DNA of 64,000 bases from Oceanococcus sp. HetDA_MAG_MS8 (GTDB lineage: Bacteria > Pseudomonadota > Gammaproteobacteria > Nevskiales > Oceanococcaceae). The translations under genes were made by a program, and so were the position numbers. Shown one piece after another: positions 25,396 to 34,141 of the stretch. Every line of letters begins with the position of its first letter. Position 1 is the stretch's first letter. The stretch spans positions 496,001 to 560,000 of the forward strand of contig JAHCMK010000003.1 of the NCBI GenBank assembly GCA_019192445.1, written 5' to 3'. The notes below the pieces were generated by a model. The model did no database searches and was not told where the DNA came from. It worked only from the letters and a program-made list of their open reading frames with translations.

Positions 25396-26162
25396 AGATT
25401 TATGCCATTGCCAACCAAAAAGGTGGCGTGGGCAAAACCACCACGAGTGTTAATTTGGCTGCCGCCCTTGCTGCGATGCGCCGACGCGTGCTGTTGATCG
25501 ACCTTGACGCCCAAGGCAATGCCACGATGGGTGTGGGTGTGGATAAGCACGCATTGGAGAATGGAGCTTGCGAGGTCCTGAGCGACGAATGCGCCATGGC
25601 TGATGCTGTCCAGGCCAGTGAAACCCAGTCTCTGTGGGTGCTCGGTGCTAACGACACCCTGACCGCAGCCGAAGTGCACCTGAAGCAGCAAGATCAGGCG
25701 AGTGGTGTACTCGCCCGGCAGCTCAACAGTGTGCGCGAGGACTACGACGTGGTCGTATTGGACTGTCCTCCTTCGCTGTCTATGCTCACCGTGAATGCAT
25801 TGGCAGCGGCCGATGGTGTGCTGATTCCAATGCAGTGCGAGTATTACGCACTGGAGGGTCTATCCAGTTTGGTGCGGACGATTGGCCAGATTCGACAAAG
25901 TGTGAATCCGCGCTTGCAGATCGCTGGCATTCTTCGCACGATGTATGACCCCCGCAGCAATCTATCGCGGCAAGTGTCCTTGGAATTAAGCAAGCATTTT
26001 GATGATGCATTGCTGCGTACGGTAATCCCACGGAATGTGCGCTTGGCGGAAGCGCCTAGTCATGGCGAGCCGGTGTTGGCCTATGACCCGCGCTCGACCG
26101 GCGCTAAAGCCTACATTGCCCTGGCCGGTGAGCTGTCTAGACGAGAAGCAAAACAAGCATGA
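25392..26162 (+). CDS. parA: Chromosome partitioning ATPase ParA (Soj)
   Basis: A 256-residue deviant-Walker ATPase. The motif KGGVGKTT is at 10-17, with the signature lysine near its start; switch I/II motifs DLDAQGNATMGVG and VLDCPPSL follow, then RNVRLAEAPSHG near the C-terminus. It forms ATP-dependent patches on the nucleoid and moves ParB-parS complexes. The short N-terminus without an HTH is typical of chromosomal (type Ib-like, Soj) rather than P1-type plasmid ParA. Coupled to rsmG and parB by ATGA overlaps on both sides. Confidence 0.96.
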   Translation: MKIYAIANQKGGVGKTTTSVNLAAALAAMRRRVLLIDLDAQGNATMGVGVDKHALENGACEVLSDECAMADAVQASETQSLWVLGANDTLTAAEVHLKQQDQASGVLARQLNSVREDYDVVVLDCPPSLSMLTVNALAAADGVLIPMQCEYYALEGLSSLVRTIGQIRQSVNPRLQIAGILRTMYDPRSNLSRQVSLELSKHFDDALLRTVIPRNVRLAEAPSHGEPVLAYDPRSTGAKAYIALAGELSRREAKQA

Positions 26163-27073
26163 GTAAGAGTCGCAAAGGCTTAGGTAAGGGCCTGGATGCC
26201 CTGCTGGGAGACAGCCTCAATTTGGTGAAACCGCAGGCTGAAGACAGCAGCGCACCTAAAACCGACCTGGCGGCCACCGAAGAAGTGGTAGAGCTAGAGT
26301 TGGATCAGTTACAGCCAGGAGCACTGCAGCCGCGTAAGGTGATGGACAGCGGTGCCCTGGAGGAACTGGCAGCGTCGATCAAAGCTCAAGGTGTGGTGCA
26401 GCCCATCGTGGCGCGCCCGCTGCCAACACGCGCGAACCGCTTCGAGATTATCGCCGGCGAGCGGCGCTGGCGGGCGGCTCGCTTGGCGGGGCTCAAAACC
26501 ATCCCCGCTCTGGTGCGTTCGCTCGAGGATCGAGCCGTACTGGCCATTGGCCTCATTGAGAACATTCAGCGTGAGGGGCTTAACCCCATCGACGAAGCCA
26601 ATGCCCTGGCGCGGTTGATTTCCGAAGTGGGTCTTACCCATGAGCAATGTGCAGAAGCCGTGGGGCGTTCCCGAGCGTCGGTCAGCAACATGCTGCGCTT
26701 ACTGAACTTGGCCGAGCCGGTGCAAGACCTATTGCGTCATGGGTTGATTGAAATGGGTCATGGCCGAGCCCTGCTGGCATTGGATGCGGCTGATCAAGAA
26801 GCGCTTGCGGCGCAGATTCAACAAGACCGCTTGTCGGTGCGCGAGACAGAAGGGCTGGTGAGGCGACTGTCCCAGCCGGCTCTCCCGACTCCTGGGCGGC
26901 CGGCTCCGGCCAAGCTCGATGACCGCAGTCTAGTGCAGCGTGATCGGCTTGCAGAGCGTCTGCGCGCCAAGGTGGCATTGAAGCCTGTGGCGAATGGCGG
27001 CGGGAAAATCGTCATTGATTATTCTTCGGACGATCAGTTAGACACCATCTTCGCGCGCTTGCTGGGCTCTTGA
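26159..27073 (+). CDS. parB: Chromosome partitioning protein ParB (Spo0J), CTPase
   Basis: A 304-residue centromere-binding protein. It begins with the chromosomal ParB signature RKGLGKGLDALLG, followed by the CTP-binding region with GERRWRAAR at 100-108 and ENIQREGLNPI. A helix-turn-helix is near 154-180 (THEQCAEAVGRSRASVSNMLRLL), and a C-terminal dimerisation segment ends IDYSSDDQLDTIFARLLG. The ATG overlaps the parA stop. I find no perfect parS palindrome in this window. Confidence 0.96.
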   Translation: MSKSRKGLGKGLDALLGDSLNLVKPQAEDSSAPKTDLAATEEVVELELDQLQPGALQPRKVMDSGALEELAASIKAQGVVQPIVARPLPTRANRFEIIAGERRWRAARLAGLKTIPALVRSLEDRAVLAIGLIENIQREGLNPIDEANALARLISEVGLTHEQCAEAVGRSRASVSNMLRLLNLAEPVQDLLRHGLIEMGHGRALLALDAADQEALAAQIQQDRLSVRETEGLVRRLSQPALPTPGRPAPAKLDDRSLVQRDRLAERLRAKVALKPVANGGGKIVIDYSSDDQLDTIFARLLGS

Positions 27074-27079
27074 GCCGCG

Positions 27080-28138
27080 ATGTCTGCTAGACCTGGAATA
27101 GCCATTGAGGCTGGGGCGTTGTTGCGCGCTCATCCGGCGGGTGTCGCGCGCTACATAGAATGTTTGGGAACCTCGATCGGCGAGCTGAACAGCAATGAGG
27201 AAGCAGCGTTCTGGTATCCGTTGCGTCGCAGTTATCGGTGGTATCTTCGTTCGCCGCACCTTAAGGGGCACTGGTACGGCGCCTCAGCGCCGCGGCAGCC
27301 GCCGTTGTTATGGCATACAACGAATTGCATTTTCCCGCGTTGGCGATCTCAATATGAGGTGGCGACCGTGCATGACCTGTACGCCCTAAGGGATCATGAG
27401 AACCTTGCCGCAGCGGAAAAGGCGGCGAGGCTGGAGTATGTCACTCGATCCGATCACGTCATTTGTGTCAGCCATTTCACGCACCGCCATCTGTGTGATC
27501 TAGTGCCAGGCGCGCAAGATCGCAGTAGTGTCATACCCCTGGCAGTGGATCCCGAGTTTCAGCCTGCGTCTGAGGAAGCGGTGTTTGAAGTCCGTCGAAA
27601 GTATGGTCTTCCCGAGCAATTTTTGCTTTTTATGGGGCAGGGGCGCCCGAACAAAAACCTGCACCGACTCCTGCAGGCGCATGCCGAGGCTGACGCTTCC
27701 ATGCCCTTGGTGATTGCTGGGAAGCAAAAGCCGGATCAACTGCGAGTACTGCGTCAGCTGATCGCGGAACTAGGCTCCTCTGAGCAAGTGCGCTTCCTAA
27801 ACTATGTACCCCAGCGGCTTTTGCCGGCGCTATTAACGGCCGCGCAGGGTTTTTGCTTCCCCTCAACCTTCGAAGGTTATGGGTTGCCAGTCAGAGAGGC
27901 TTTGGCATGTGGCACGCCAGTTCTCACAAGTCGAGGTGTGGCGACTGAAGAGGCGGCTGCGGGCCACGCGATTCTTGCAGATCCGTACGACATATCAAGC
28001 TTGGCGAGTGGAATTAGGGCATTGATGGCTACTGAAGGACGGGTGTCGGAATCGGCCCAAGCAGACATTCGGAGCCGGACATGGAGAGATGTTGCTCGAG
28101 AAACTCTTGAGACTTACGCGCATGTAATGTCACGGTAA
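27080..28138 (+). CDS. Glycosyltransferase, GT4 family (GT-B fold)
   Basis: A 352-residue enzyme starting 6 bp after parB. The N-terminal Rossmann half lacks signal or membrane segments (VATVHDLYALRDH). The C-terminal half has the GT4 hallmarks: LLFMGQGRPNKNLHRLL for the nucleotide-sugar site and STFEGYGLPVREALACGTPVLTS, containing the E-x7-E-like motif. It should transfer a sugar from a nucleotide donor, most likely to a surface polysaccharide or lipid. No other polysaccharide genes are nearby. Its codon use seems less GC-rich than parAB, so it may be a later arrival in the operon. Confidence 0.87.
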   Translation: MSARPGIAIEAGALLRAHPAGVARYIECLGTSIGELNSNEEAAFWYPLRRSYRWYLRSPHLKGHWYGASAPRQPPLLWHTTNCIFPRWRSQYEVATVHDLYALRDHENLAAAEKAARLEYVTRSDHVICVSHFTHRHLCDLVPGAQDRSSVIPLAVDPEFQPASEEAVFEVRRKYGLPEQFLLFMGQGRPNKNLHRLLQAHAEADASMPLVIAGKQKPDQLRVLRQLIAELGSSEQVRFLNYVPQRLLPALLTAAQGFCFPSTFEGYGLPVREALACGTPVLTSRGVATEEAAAGHAILADPYDISSLASGIRALMATEGRVSESAQADIRSRTWRDVARETLETYAHVMSR

Positions 28139-28150
28139 CCCTCGATCCGT

Positions 28151-28786
28151 TCAGGGCTGCACCGAGGCAGCGATAATGAACTGCGAGGCAAAATACAAGG
28201 GCAGGCCCCAGAGACGGTTGATGGGGGTGGCACGTACAAAGTTATGCCGCGCAACGGAAATGTCGGACAGGGCAAAGGCCAATGCGCCCAGCAGTATGAG
28301 TGGGTTGGCGCCGGCCCATACTGCGGCTACGGCCACCACGACCATGGCACTAATGATGAGCAGATAAACCACTACAGGCAGGCGAAAATCCGGCCCCACA
28401 TGAGGCATCAGCCAGCGCAGTACACCCGCTGCAAATAAGGCCATACCAAGGGTGGCCGCGAGCATCACCTCAAGATTGAGTGGCCACTGCGCGAATCCCA
28501 CCACATAGAGGCCGTGGCCCAAGGCGAAGGCGAGCATGCCGCCGAGGAAGGCTTTGCCGGTACCTGGTGGAATCAGCAGCACGTCGCCTACAGCTCCCAG
28601 AATCAGTCCGCCAAGAATCCATTGCCCGTAATGGCTGTCCAAGGCTCCGAAATGCAGCCCGGCGAAAATAAAGCTGAGCGCAGCCATGGGCTTTCCCAAC
28701 CACTCCCAGTGCTTGCGTTGGTAATGGTCTGCGGCCAATGTCAGCAGGGTGCCCATGGCGCAAATACTGATCAAAATTCCAGTCAC
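28151..28786 (-). CDS. YhhN/TMEM86 family membrane protein (lysoplasmalogenase-like)
   Basis: A 211-residue protein with about eight hydrophobic segments. The family motifs GAVGDVLL (near 64-71) and ALSDISVARHNF (near 173-184) supply the conserved aspartates of TMEM86/YhhN proteins, some of which hydrolyse the vinyl-ether bond of lysoplasmalogens. Whether this bacterial member has that activity is not known. The GTG start at 28786 has GGAGAG 3 bases upstream. It is convergent with the glycosyltransferase, 12 bp apart. Confidence 0.82.
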   Translation of the reverse strand: MTGILISICAMGTLLTLAADHYQRKHWEWLGKPMAALSFIFAGLHFGALDSHYGQWILGGLILGAVGDVLLIPPGTGKAFLGGMLAFALGHGLYVVGFAQWPLNLEVMLAATLGMALFAAGVLRWLMPHVGPDFRLPVVVYLLIISAMVVVAVAAVWAGANPLILLGALAFALSDISVARHNFVRATPINRLWGLPLYFASQFIIAASVQP

Positions 28787-28967
28787 GTACTCTCCCCGCG
28801 CGGTCCCCAGATCTGTTTATCCGGTGATGGCGCATTCCATCATGGATTCGCGCGCCCAATGATACCTAGCGGCGAAGACTAGCAGTTCCCTAAGGCCCAA
28901 GGCGCTTTAGCATCCAAGTATGCGCCAAAGCCCGTAAGATGGGGCTACACACTTGAGGAACGAGCCT

Positions 28968-29456
28968 ATGAGCATTTACGAGCACGCGGTGACCACCATT
29001 GACGGCCGGGACACCACGCTTGAGGAATTTCGCGGCCAAGTGCTGCTCATCGTGAACGTCGCCAGTAAGTGCGGCTTTACTCCGCAGTACAAAGGCTTGG
29101 AAGAACTGCACAAAAAATATGCAGATCAGGGCCTAGCGGTGCTTGGTTTTCCTTGCAACCAATTCGGCAGCCAAGAGCCGGGCAGTGAAGAAGAAATTCA
29201 ATCGTTCTGCAGCCTGACTTATGACGTGAGTTTTCCCATGTTCAGCAAAGTCAAAGTCAACGGGCCGGAAGCACACCCGCTCTATCAGGAGCTCAAGTCC
29301 AGCCAAAAGGGCTTGCTTGGAAGCGAGGGCATCAAATGGAATTTCACCAAGTTTTTGGTCAACCGCAATGGAGAAGTTGTAGGCCGTTACGGCTCTGTGG
29401 ACAAGCCCGAAAGCCTGGCCAAGGATATCGAGCCCTTGTTGGCTGAAAAGGCCTGA
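28968..29456 (+). CDS. Glutathione peroxidase-type thiol peroxidase
   Basis: A 162-residue GPx/BsaA family enzyme that reduces hydrogen peroxide and lipid peroxides. The catalytic set is Cys35 (VASKCGFT; cysteine, not selenocysteine), Gln65 (FPCNQFG) and Trp124-Asn125 (KWNFTKFL). Such Cys-type bacterial enzymes usually take electrons from thioredoxin more than glutathione. No signal peptide, so cytoplasmic. The ATG at 28968 has GAGGA 9 bases upstream. Stands alone. Confidence 0.95.
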   Translation: MSIYEHAVTTIDGRDTTLEEFRGQVLLIVNVASKCGFTPQYKGLEELHKKYADQGLAVLGFPCNQFGSQEPGSEEEIQSFCSLTYDVSFPMFSKVKVNGPEAHPLYQELKSSQKGLLGSEGIKWNFTKFLVNRNGEVVGRYGSVDKPESLAKDIEPLLAEKA

Positions 29457-29677
29457 GTTCAGGCTTGACGCTGGGCAGTGCCCATTGGGGAAAAGTTGAG
29501 ACCGAATTGCCCCATGAATGCGCTGTGTGAAGGCTCAAGGTCGCATTGCCGAATAGCTCAATCAACTTGGCTTGGTCACGATCTGGTTCGAAGTCCTCAT
29601 GGCGACTCTATTTAGGCGCCCTGCTGAACGCTGAGCGCCTCAATGCATGACGAGTCCGTCAAGGCTGGTGGGGCTCG

Positions 29678-30250
29678 CTAGGCTCCAGCTTCGTCCAATT
29701 CTTTAATCGGGAATTCTTTGGCGAAGTTGATGACGGTGTCACCATCAACATCGTCTGACTCGAAGCTTAGCGAGCCGCCACTGTTCATATTGATGAACAA
29801 GTTGGTATTCCCGCCGTCTTCAACTAGCGTGCCCTTACGGCCATCGACGCGTACGGGACGCCCTCCGCCCATGGCGCCCATTTGCGCCAGCATGCCCAAG
29901 CCCGCCATGGCGCCCTGAGCAGATCCAGCCATACGTGTGACGGTAATGGTGTTGCCGTCCTTGGTGTAGCTACGTTCGGTAATACGCATACCCATCGCGT
30001 TGTTTTTATCGAGATCGCCGCCTGCGTATCCCATGACCTCATCTTTGAAGTGCGCGGTCTCCAAATCTTGACTGGCAGCTTCCAGCTGCTGCACGCCGAA
30101 GCGGGCTTCGTCCAAGGCCCCAGGCAGATCTCCAGCATCCAGTAGCTCAATCACTTGCTTAAAGGTCTGTGCCGCCTCATCTTTTGGCGCGGCGTCTGCG
30201 ATGCCGGTGGCCATCAAGGCGATCGCGATTAATGGGCTGAAAAATCTCAT
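29678..30250 (-). CDS. Exported protein of unknown function
   Basis: A 190-residue protein with a signal peptide of about 21 residues (cleavage after IADA). The mature part has a helical N-terminal half (TFKQVIELLDAGDLPGALDEARFGVQQLEAA), then a Gly/Met-rich centre (about 115-135) and a beta-rich end. Similar uncharacterised periplasmic proteins exist in proteobacteria, but I assign no function. The ATG at 30250 is preceded by GGGGA; a GTG directly before it is less likely. Confidence 0.65.
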   Translation of the reverse strand: MRFFSPLIAIALMATGIADAAPKDEAAQTFKQVIELLDAGDLPGALDEARFGVQQLEAASQDLETAHFKDEVMGYAGGDLDKNNAMGMRITERSYTKDGNTITVTRMAGSAQGAMAGLGMLAQMGAMGGGRPVRVDGRKGTLVEDGGNTNLFINMNSGGSLSFESDDVDGDTVINFAKEFPIKELDEAGA

Positions 30251-30253
30251 CAC

Positions 30254-30632
30254 TATGGTCCCCGTTCTTGCAAAGTGACTGCGCTTTAGGCACCTAAGAA
30301 TGGCCTAAGGCTTTGCAGCATACGCTTCGGATTCACAGATGCAAGGTCTGAAGGGCCACGCGTGAAACTGCGCACTTTACATTCAGCCCTCACAGTAAAT
30401 GCCTTTTAGGTCATAGAACTCTTTGTACCTACTGCGTGCAAGTTCCTGTGCTCGCGAGTCGCTCAACAGCTTCCGGCTCCACCGGTCGGCTTTTGAGCGC
30501 ACGCCTATCTCATCTCACGAGTCGCCGACTGCGCATTGCTGGTCGGTGCTAGCACTGGTTTTGATGAGGTATGGACTTGAGCATTTTGTGTCTAATCTGG
30601 TGACCTAAGCCGATCTCTGGAGGGCCTTCATC
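30254..30632. other. Intergenic region between divergent genes
   Basis: About 380 bp with no supported gene. It separates the exported protein (-) and the membrane protein (+), so it should contain both promoters. A short inverted repeat TTAGGC ... GCCTAA near 30290-30310 is the only structure I notice and may be chance. Confidence 0.3.
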
Positions 30633-31121
30633 ATGTCTACAAGCTTGTTAAAACCAGCACAGGAAGGCCCATGGCTCTGCATAGGCAAGGTGCTTGCACT
30701 AGGCCTATTACTCACCTTCGTCATTCCGCTCTTAAGTTTCTTTGTTTGCGGTGTGCGCAATGGAATGGGTTTAGGAGAATCCGCACAAGCGTTGGCAGTG
30801 CAACTCACCCAGCCCCGGCATAACCCCGCCCTCAGCGCCATTCCAGCTCTTTTGCCCTTGCTGGCCCTGGGTATTGTTTTGTGGGTCTTGAGCCGGTACC
30901 GACCTGCGGCCAATCTGTTTCACTATGGCGTGGCTGCTCTGGGAGGGCTGGCACTCATACAACTGTGGGTGAACTGGAGCTTCTGGGATATCTATTTGCC
31001 GCAGCGCGTCTACCCGGGCTTCCCACACGGTCTGGAGTTCATTATTGGCCCAATCTTCTTTAGTCCGCTTGCAATGGTGTTATGCCTGGTGGGCGTGGCT
31101 TTGGTTGCCCGCAAACGTTGA
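30633..31121 (+). CDS. Small multi-pass membrane protein of unknown function
   Basis: A 162-residue protein with about four hydrophobic segments (near 18-40, 69-86, 97-113 and 136-158) and a basic end (ARKR). An excellent ribosome binding site (GGAGG) lies 10 bases upstream of the ATG. No conserved motif is recognised. Confidence 0.6.
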   Translation: MSTSLLKPAQEGPWLCIGKVLALGLLLTFVIPLLSFFVCGVRNGMGLGESAQALAVQLTQPRHNPALSAIPALLPLLALGIVLWVLSRYRPAANLFHYGVAALGGLALIQLWVNWSFWDIYLPQRVYPGFPHGLEFIIGPIFFSPLAMVLCLVGVALVARKR

Positions 31122-31488
31122 CGCTGCGACTCAATGCGGGGCTCGATTCTCGGCGTAACTGTGATGCCCCTGGCTTAGACGCCGCGCCAAGCCTGCCGCT
31201 GTGCTCAGAAAGGTTCGGCGGAGTATTTCGAGGATGCGGAAGCAATAGCTTTGGCGGGCTGTATCCCGATCAGGCTGGGCACTTTTTCCCCATCCTGAGC
31301 TGCTTCAGGGGCGATGGACTAATTGTGACTCGCGCACGGGATGGTCTGATCTGGCTGCCACCAGCTGCGGTCTTCCGCGTTGGCCGTGAGGGAACCGAGC
31401 CGCAGGTGGCGGGGTCGGATTGGGATTCGGTCTGGGCTGCCGGCGCACAGCCCACCGCGTGTTTTTATTCCCGTGGCTGCTGAGTCAA
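31122..31488. other. Intergenic region, no supported gene
   Basis: About 370 bp between the membrane protein gene (+) and the terminator of the acyl-CoA dehydrogenase gene (-). Open frames exist but show no domain, ribosome binding site or sensible composition. No repeat or RNA seen. Confidence 0.3.
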
Positions 31489-31524
31489 GAAAAAAGCCCC
31501 CGCCGGTGTTCATCCGACGGGGGC
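31489..31524 (-). terminator. Rho-independent terminator of the acyl-CoA dehydrogenase gene
   Basis: An 11 bp stem with one mismatch (31496-31506 with 31514-31524), a 7-base loop and, on the minus strand, a run of six T. It lies about 55 bp after the stop codon of the minus-strand gene. Confidence 0.9.
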
Positions 31525-31578
31525 AAAGCTGATGCATAGACTCCAGCACATCTGTGTGGGCCGTTGTTGCCAGCAGAC

Positions 31579-33402
31579 TTAATCGAAGACGAAGTGATCC
31601 TTGTCCAGGCTCATGGTCGAGCGAGGGCCAGCAGAAATAGCTTCGGCATGGGCTTCGTTGCGCGGCAGAATGCGCTCCAGATAGAACTCGGCGGTGCGAA
31701 TCTTGGCCTTGTAGAACTCGGCGGGCTCATTGCCGCCTTGCTCCAGCTTCTCGTAGGCCTTTTCCAAGATCTGGGCCCAGAAGTAGCCCATCGTCACGTA
31801 ACCCGAGAACATTAGGAAGTCGTAGGCAGCGGCGCCGACGGCATCGCGATCGTTACGCGCGTTGAGTAGCACGCGGCCTGTGAGCCAGTTCCACTTCACT
31901 GCCAGCGACGACAGCGCCGTCACATAGCGGCGCAGAACGCGGCGCCGCCGCGAGCCGGTAACTGGGTTATGCGCAGCACAGAACTTCAGAATTTCGCCGG
32001 TGAACTCAGGCACGGCCTTGCCGCGGGACATGATGATGACCTTGCGGCCCAGCAGGTCCAGAGCCTGGATGCCGGTGGTGCCTTCGTACAGGGTGGCAAT
32101 ACGCGCATCACGCACGATTTGCTCCATGCCCCATTCGTGAATGTAGCCATGGCCACCGAAGACCTGCATGCCGTGGTTCGCCGCTTCATAGCCCAGCTCG
32201 GTCAAGAAGCCTTTGATGATTGGGGTCAAGAAGCCCAGCTTGTCATCGAAGATTTTCCAGGCTTCTTCGTCGCCACTGACCATTTTGTCGGCGTATTTGG
32301 CAGCGAAGTAGAGCATGGCCCGGCCACCTTCGGCGATGGCTTTTTGGGTGAGCAGCATGCGCCGTACATCGGCGTGGTAAATCAATGCATCGGCTGGTTT
32401 TTCGGGCTCTTTTTTGCCAGAGAGAGAGCGCATGGAGCGACGATCTTTGGCATAGGCCAAAGCACCCTGGAAGGAGAGCTCGGTATGTGCAATGCCCTGG
32501 ATGCCGGTGCCGATGCGGGCCGTGTTCATGAAGGTGAACATGGCTTCCATGCCCTTGTTGGGCTTGCCCAGCATGTAGGCGGTAGCGCCATCAAAGTTCA
32601 TTACGCAGGTGGCGGACGCTTTGATGCCCATTTTCTTTTCTAGGGAGCCCACGCTGACGTTGTTGGGCTCGCCCAGGCTGCCGTCGGCATTCACATGCAC
32701 TTTGGGCACGATGAACAGGCTAATGCCCTTGATGCCTGGAGGGGCATCGGGGAGGCGCGCCAGCACGATATGCACGATGTTGTCGGTCATGTCGTGGTCA
32801 CCGGAGGAGATAAAAATCTTGGTTCCGGTCAGTTTGTAGGTGCCGTCAGCCTGTGGTTCGGCGCGGGTTTTCATTTGCCCCAGGTCGGTGCCGCAGTGCG
32901 ATTCGGTCAGGCACATGGTGCCCATCCATTCGCCGCTCACCAGTGGTTTCAGGTAAAGGTCTTTTTGCTCCTCGGTGCCATGCAAGAACAAGGTGTTCAT
33001 GGCGCCGATGGACAGGCCTGGGTACATGCTCCACGACCAGTTCGCGGTGGCAATGATCTCGTGCTTGATCAGGCCCAAAGACATGGGCATGCCCTGGCCA
33101 CCGTATTCGGGTGGGTGGGACAATGATGGCCAACCGGCCTCTTTGAACTCTTGGTAAGCCTCTTTAAAGCCTTTAGGCGTAGTGACTTTGCCGTCTTCGA
33201 GTTTGCAGCCTTCTTCGTCACCGCTTTGGTTCAGCGGGGCGATCTCAGACTCGCAAAAGCGCGCCATTTCTTCCAGCACGGCATCGACGATGTCGGGGGT
33301 GAATTCTTCACCGCCAGGCAGCTCCGCGTAGTGCTTGTCGTAGTCAAAAACCTCGTGCAAGAGGAATTTCATGTCGCGCAAAGGCGCTTTGTATTGATGC
33401 AT
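31579..33402 (-). CDS. Acyl-CoA dehydrogenase, long (about 600-residue) family
   Basis: A 607-residue FAD-dependent dehydrogenase. It has the CoA/FAD-binding motifs CLTESHCGTDLG, TYKLTGTKIFISSGDHD and the catalytic Glu440 in LYEGTTGIQ, followed by a 150-residue C-terminal extension. Length and extension match the acyl-CoA dehydrogenases related to DmdC (3-methylmercaptopropionyl-CoA dehydrogenase) and FadE-like long forms; the substrate cannot be decided. ATG at 33402. It is a single gene with its own terminator. It adds to the beta-oxidation genes spread through the window. Confidence 0.93.
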   Translation of the reverse strand: MHQYKAPLRDMKFLLHEVFDYDKHYAELPGGEEFTPDIVDAVLEEMARFCESEIAPLNQSGDEEGCKLEDGKVTTPKGFKEAYQEFKEAGWPSLSHPPEYGGQGMPMSLGLIKHEIIATANWSWSMYPGLSIGAMNTLFLHGTEEQKDLYLKPLVSGEWMGTMCLTESHCGTDLGQMKTRAEPQADGTYKLTGTKIFISSGDHDMTDNIVHIVLARLPDAPPGIKGISLFIVPKVHVNADGSLGEPNNVSVGSLEKKMGIKASATCVMNFDGATAYMLGKPNKGMEAMFTFMNTARIGTGIQGIAHTELSFQGALAYAKDRRSMRSLSGKKEPEKPADALIYHADVRRMLLTQKAIAEGGRAMLYFAAKYADKMVSGDEEAWKIFDDKLGFLTPIIKGFLTELGYEAANHGMQVFGGHGYIHEWGMEQIVRDARIATLYEGTTGIQALDLLGRKVIIMSRGKAVPEFTGEILKFCAAHNPVTGSRRRRVLRRYVTALSSLAVKWNWLTGRVLLNARNDRDAVGAAAYDFLMFSGYVTMGYFWAQILEKAYEKLEQGGNEPAEFYKAKIRTAEFYLERILPRNEAHAEAISAGPRSTMSLDKDHFVFD

Positions 33403-33562
33403 GGGTGTTGTCCCTTCAAAGCAAATCCCAACGTCGCCGGTGGGGCATGACGTCGCGAATGGTCACCCTCAAGGAGGTGGCCTCAATGTGAACAGGTGTT
33501 CAACAGGAACTGCATCGTACCTCTTTTGCGCGAGGAAGGGCAGACCTCCCCGCTAAGTAGAA

Positions 33563-33982
33563 CTATTCATCAACATCGTCAGCGTCCACCTGGCCACTCA
33601 GCCGGCGACGGACATGCGACCAGCTCATGCCGACGGCCATGAGGGTTGCGACACCAATTTCCGCCACCCAGGCGATGGCTTGGACCGAGTCACGTTTAAG
33701 CCAGCCTAAGTCGAAGAGTAGCCACACCAAGCAACCAAACAGGGCCGCAACCAAAAAGACACCAATCGGGCCAAGCGAGCGCCAGGTCGCCCTCAGGTAA
33801 ATGGTCCAGCCTGCAATGAGAGCAACGCCAGTTAGTGCCTTAACGGCATCAAAGTTGCGCAGTTCGCCCAGAGCCCAGTGCGTCCAAGAGGGCCCGGTGG
33901 GGTTCCAGGTGAGTACCACGAGCAGTACGGCAAAAATCCAGCGTGCGCCAAAACTACTCCAACCAAAGCCTTTTTGTGCCAT
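33563..33982 (-). CDS. DUF6524-type four-helix membrane protein
   Basis: A 139-residue inner-membrane protein with four hydrophobic segments. The start FGARWIFAVLLVVLTWNPTGPSWTHW is characteristic of a family of uncharacterised proteobacterial membrane proteins (I believe DUF6524). The ATG at 33982 has AGGAG 8 bases upstream; a longer frame to 34102 is not supported. The C-terminal tail is acidic and cytoplasmic. Function unknown. Divergent from the PhoX-like gene. Confidence 0.7.
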   Translation of the reverse strand: MAQKGFGWSSFGARWIFAVLLVVLTWNPTGPSWTHWALGELRNFDAVKALTGVALIAGWTIYLRATWRSLGPIGVFLVAALFGCLVWLLFDLGWLKRDSVQAIAWVAEIGVATLMAVGMSWSHVRRRLSGQVDADDVDE

Positions 33983-34141
33983 CTGTGTGGCTCCTGTGTC
34001 CAAATCTGTTGGGATGAAGTTTGGCAGACTTCGTCCGGGGGCTGGGCTGGGCTGGGTTGGCTGCCACGCCATTCTCTGACACAGGCTTGTCATACCGGTC
34101 ATTTAATCTGCTCGGTTGAGAACCGCTGCGAGATTTCCCCC

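Noticed and set aside
31082-31483. 133-codon plus-strand frame after the membrane protein
   Set aside because: Starts inside the preceding gene, odd composition with many Gly, Arg and Cys, no domain and no ribosome binding site.
34036-34062. Short GGGCT tandem repeats before the PhoX-like gene
   Set aside because: Only a few imperfect units; too short to be a meaningful repeat or phase-variable tract.
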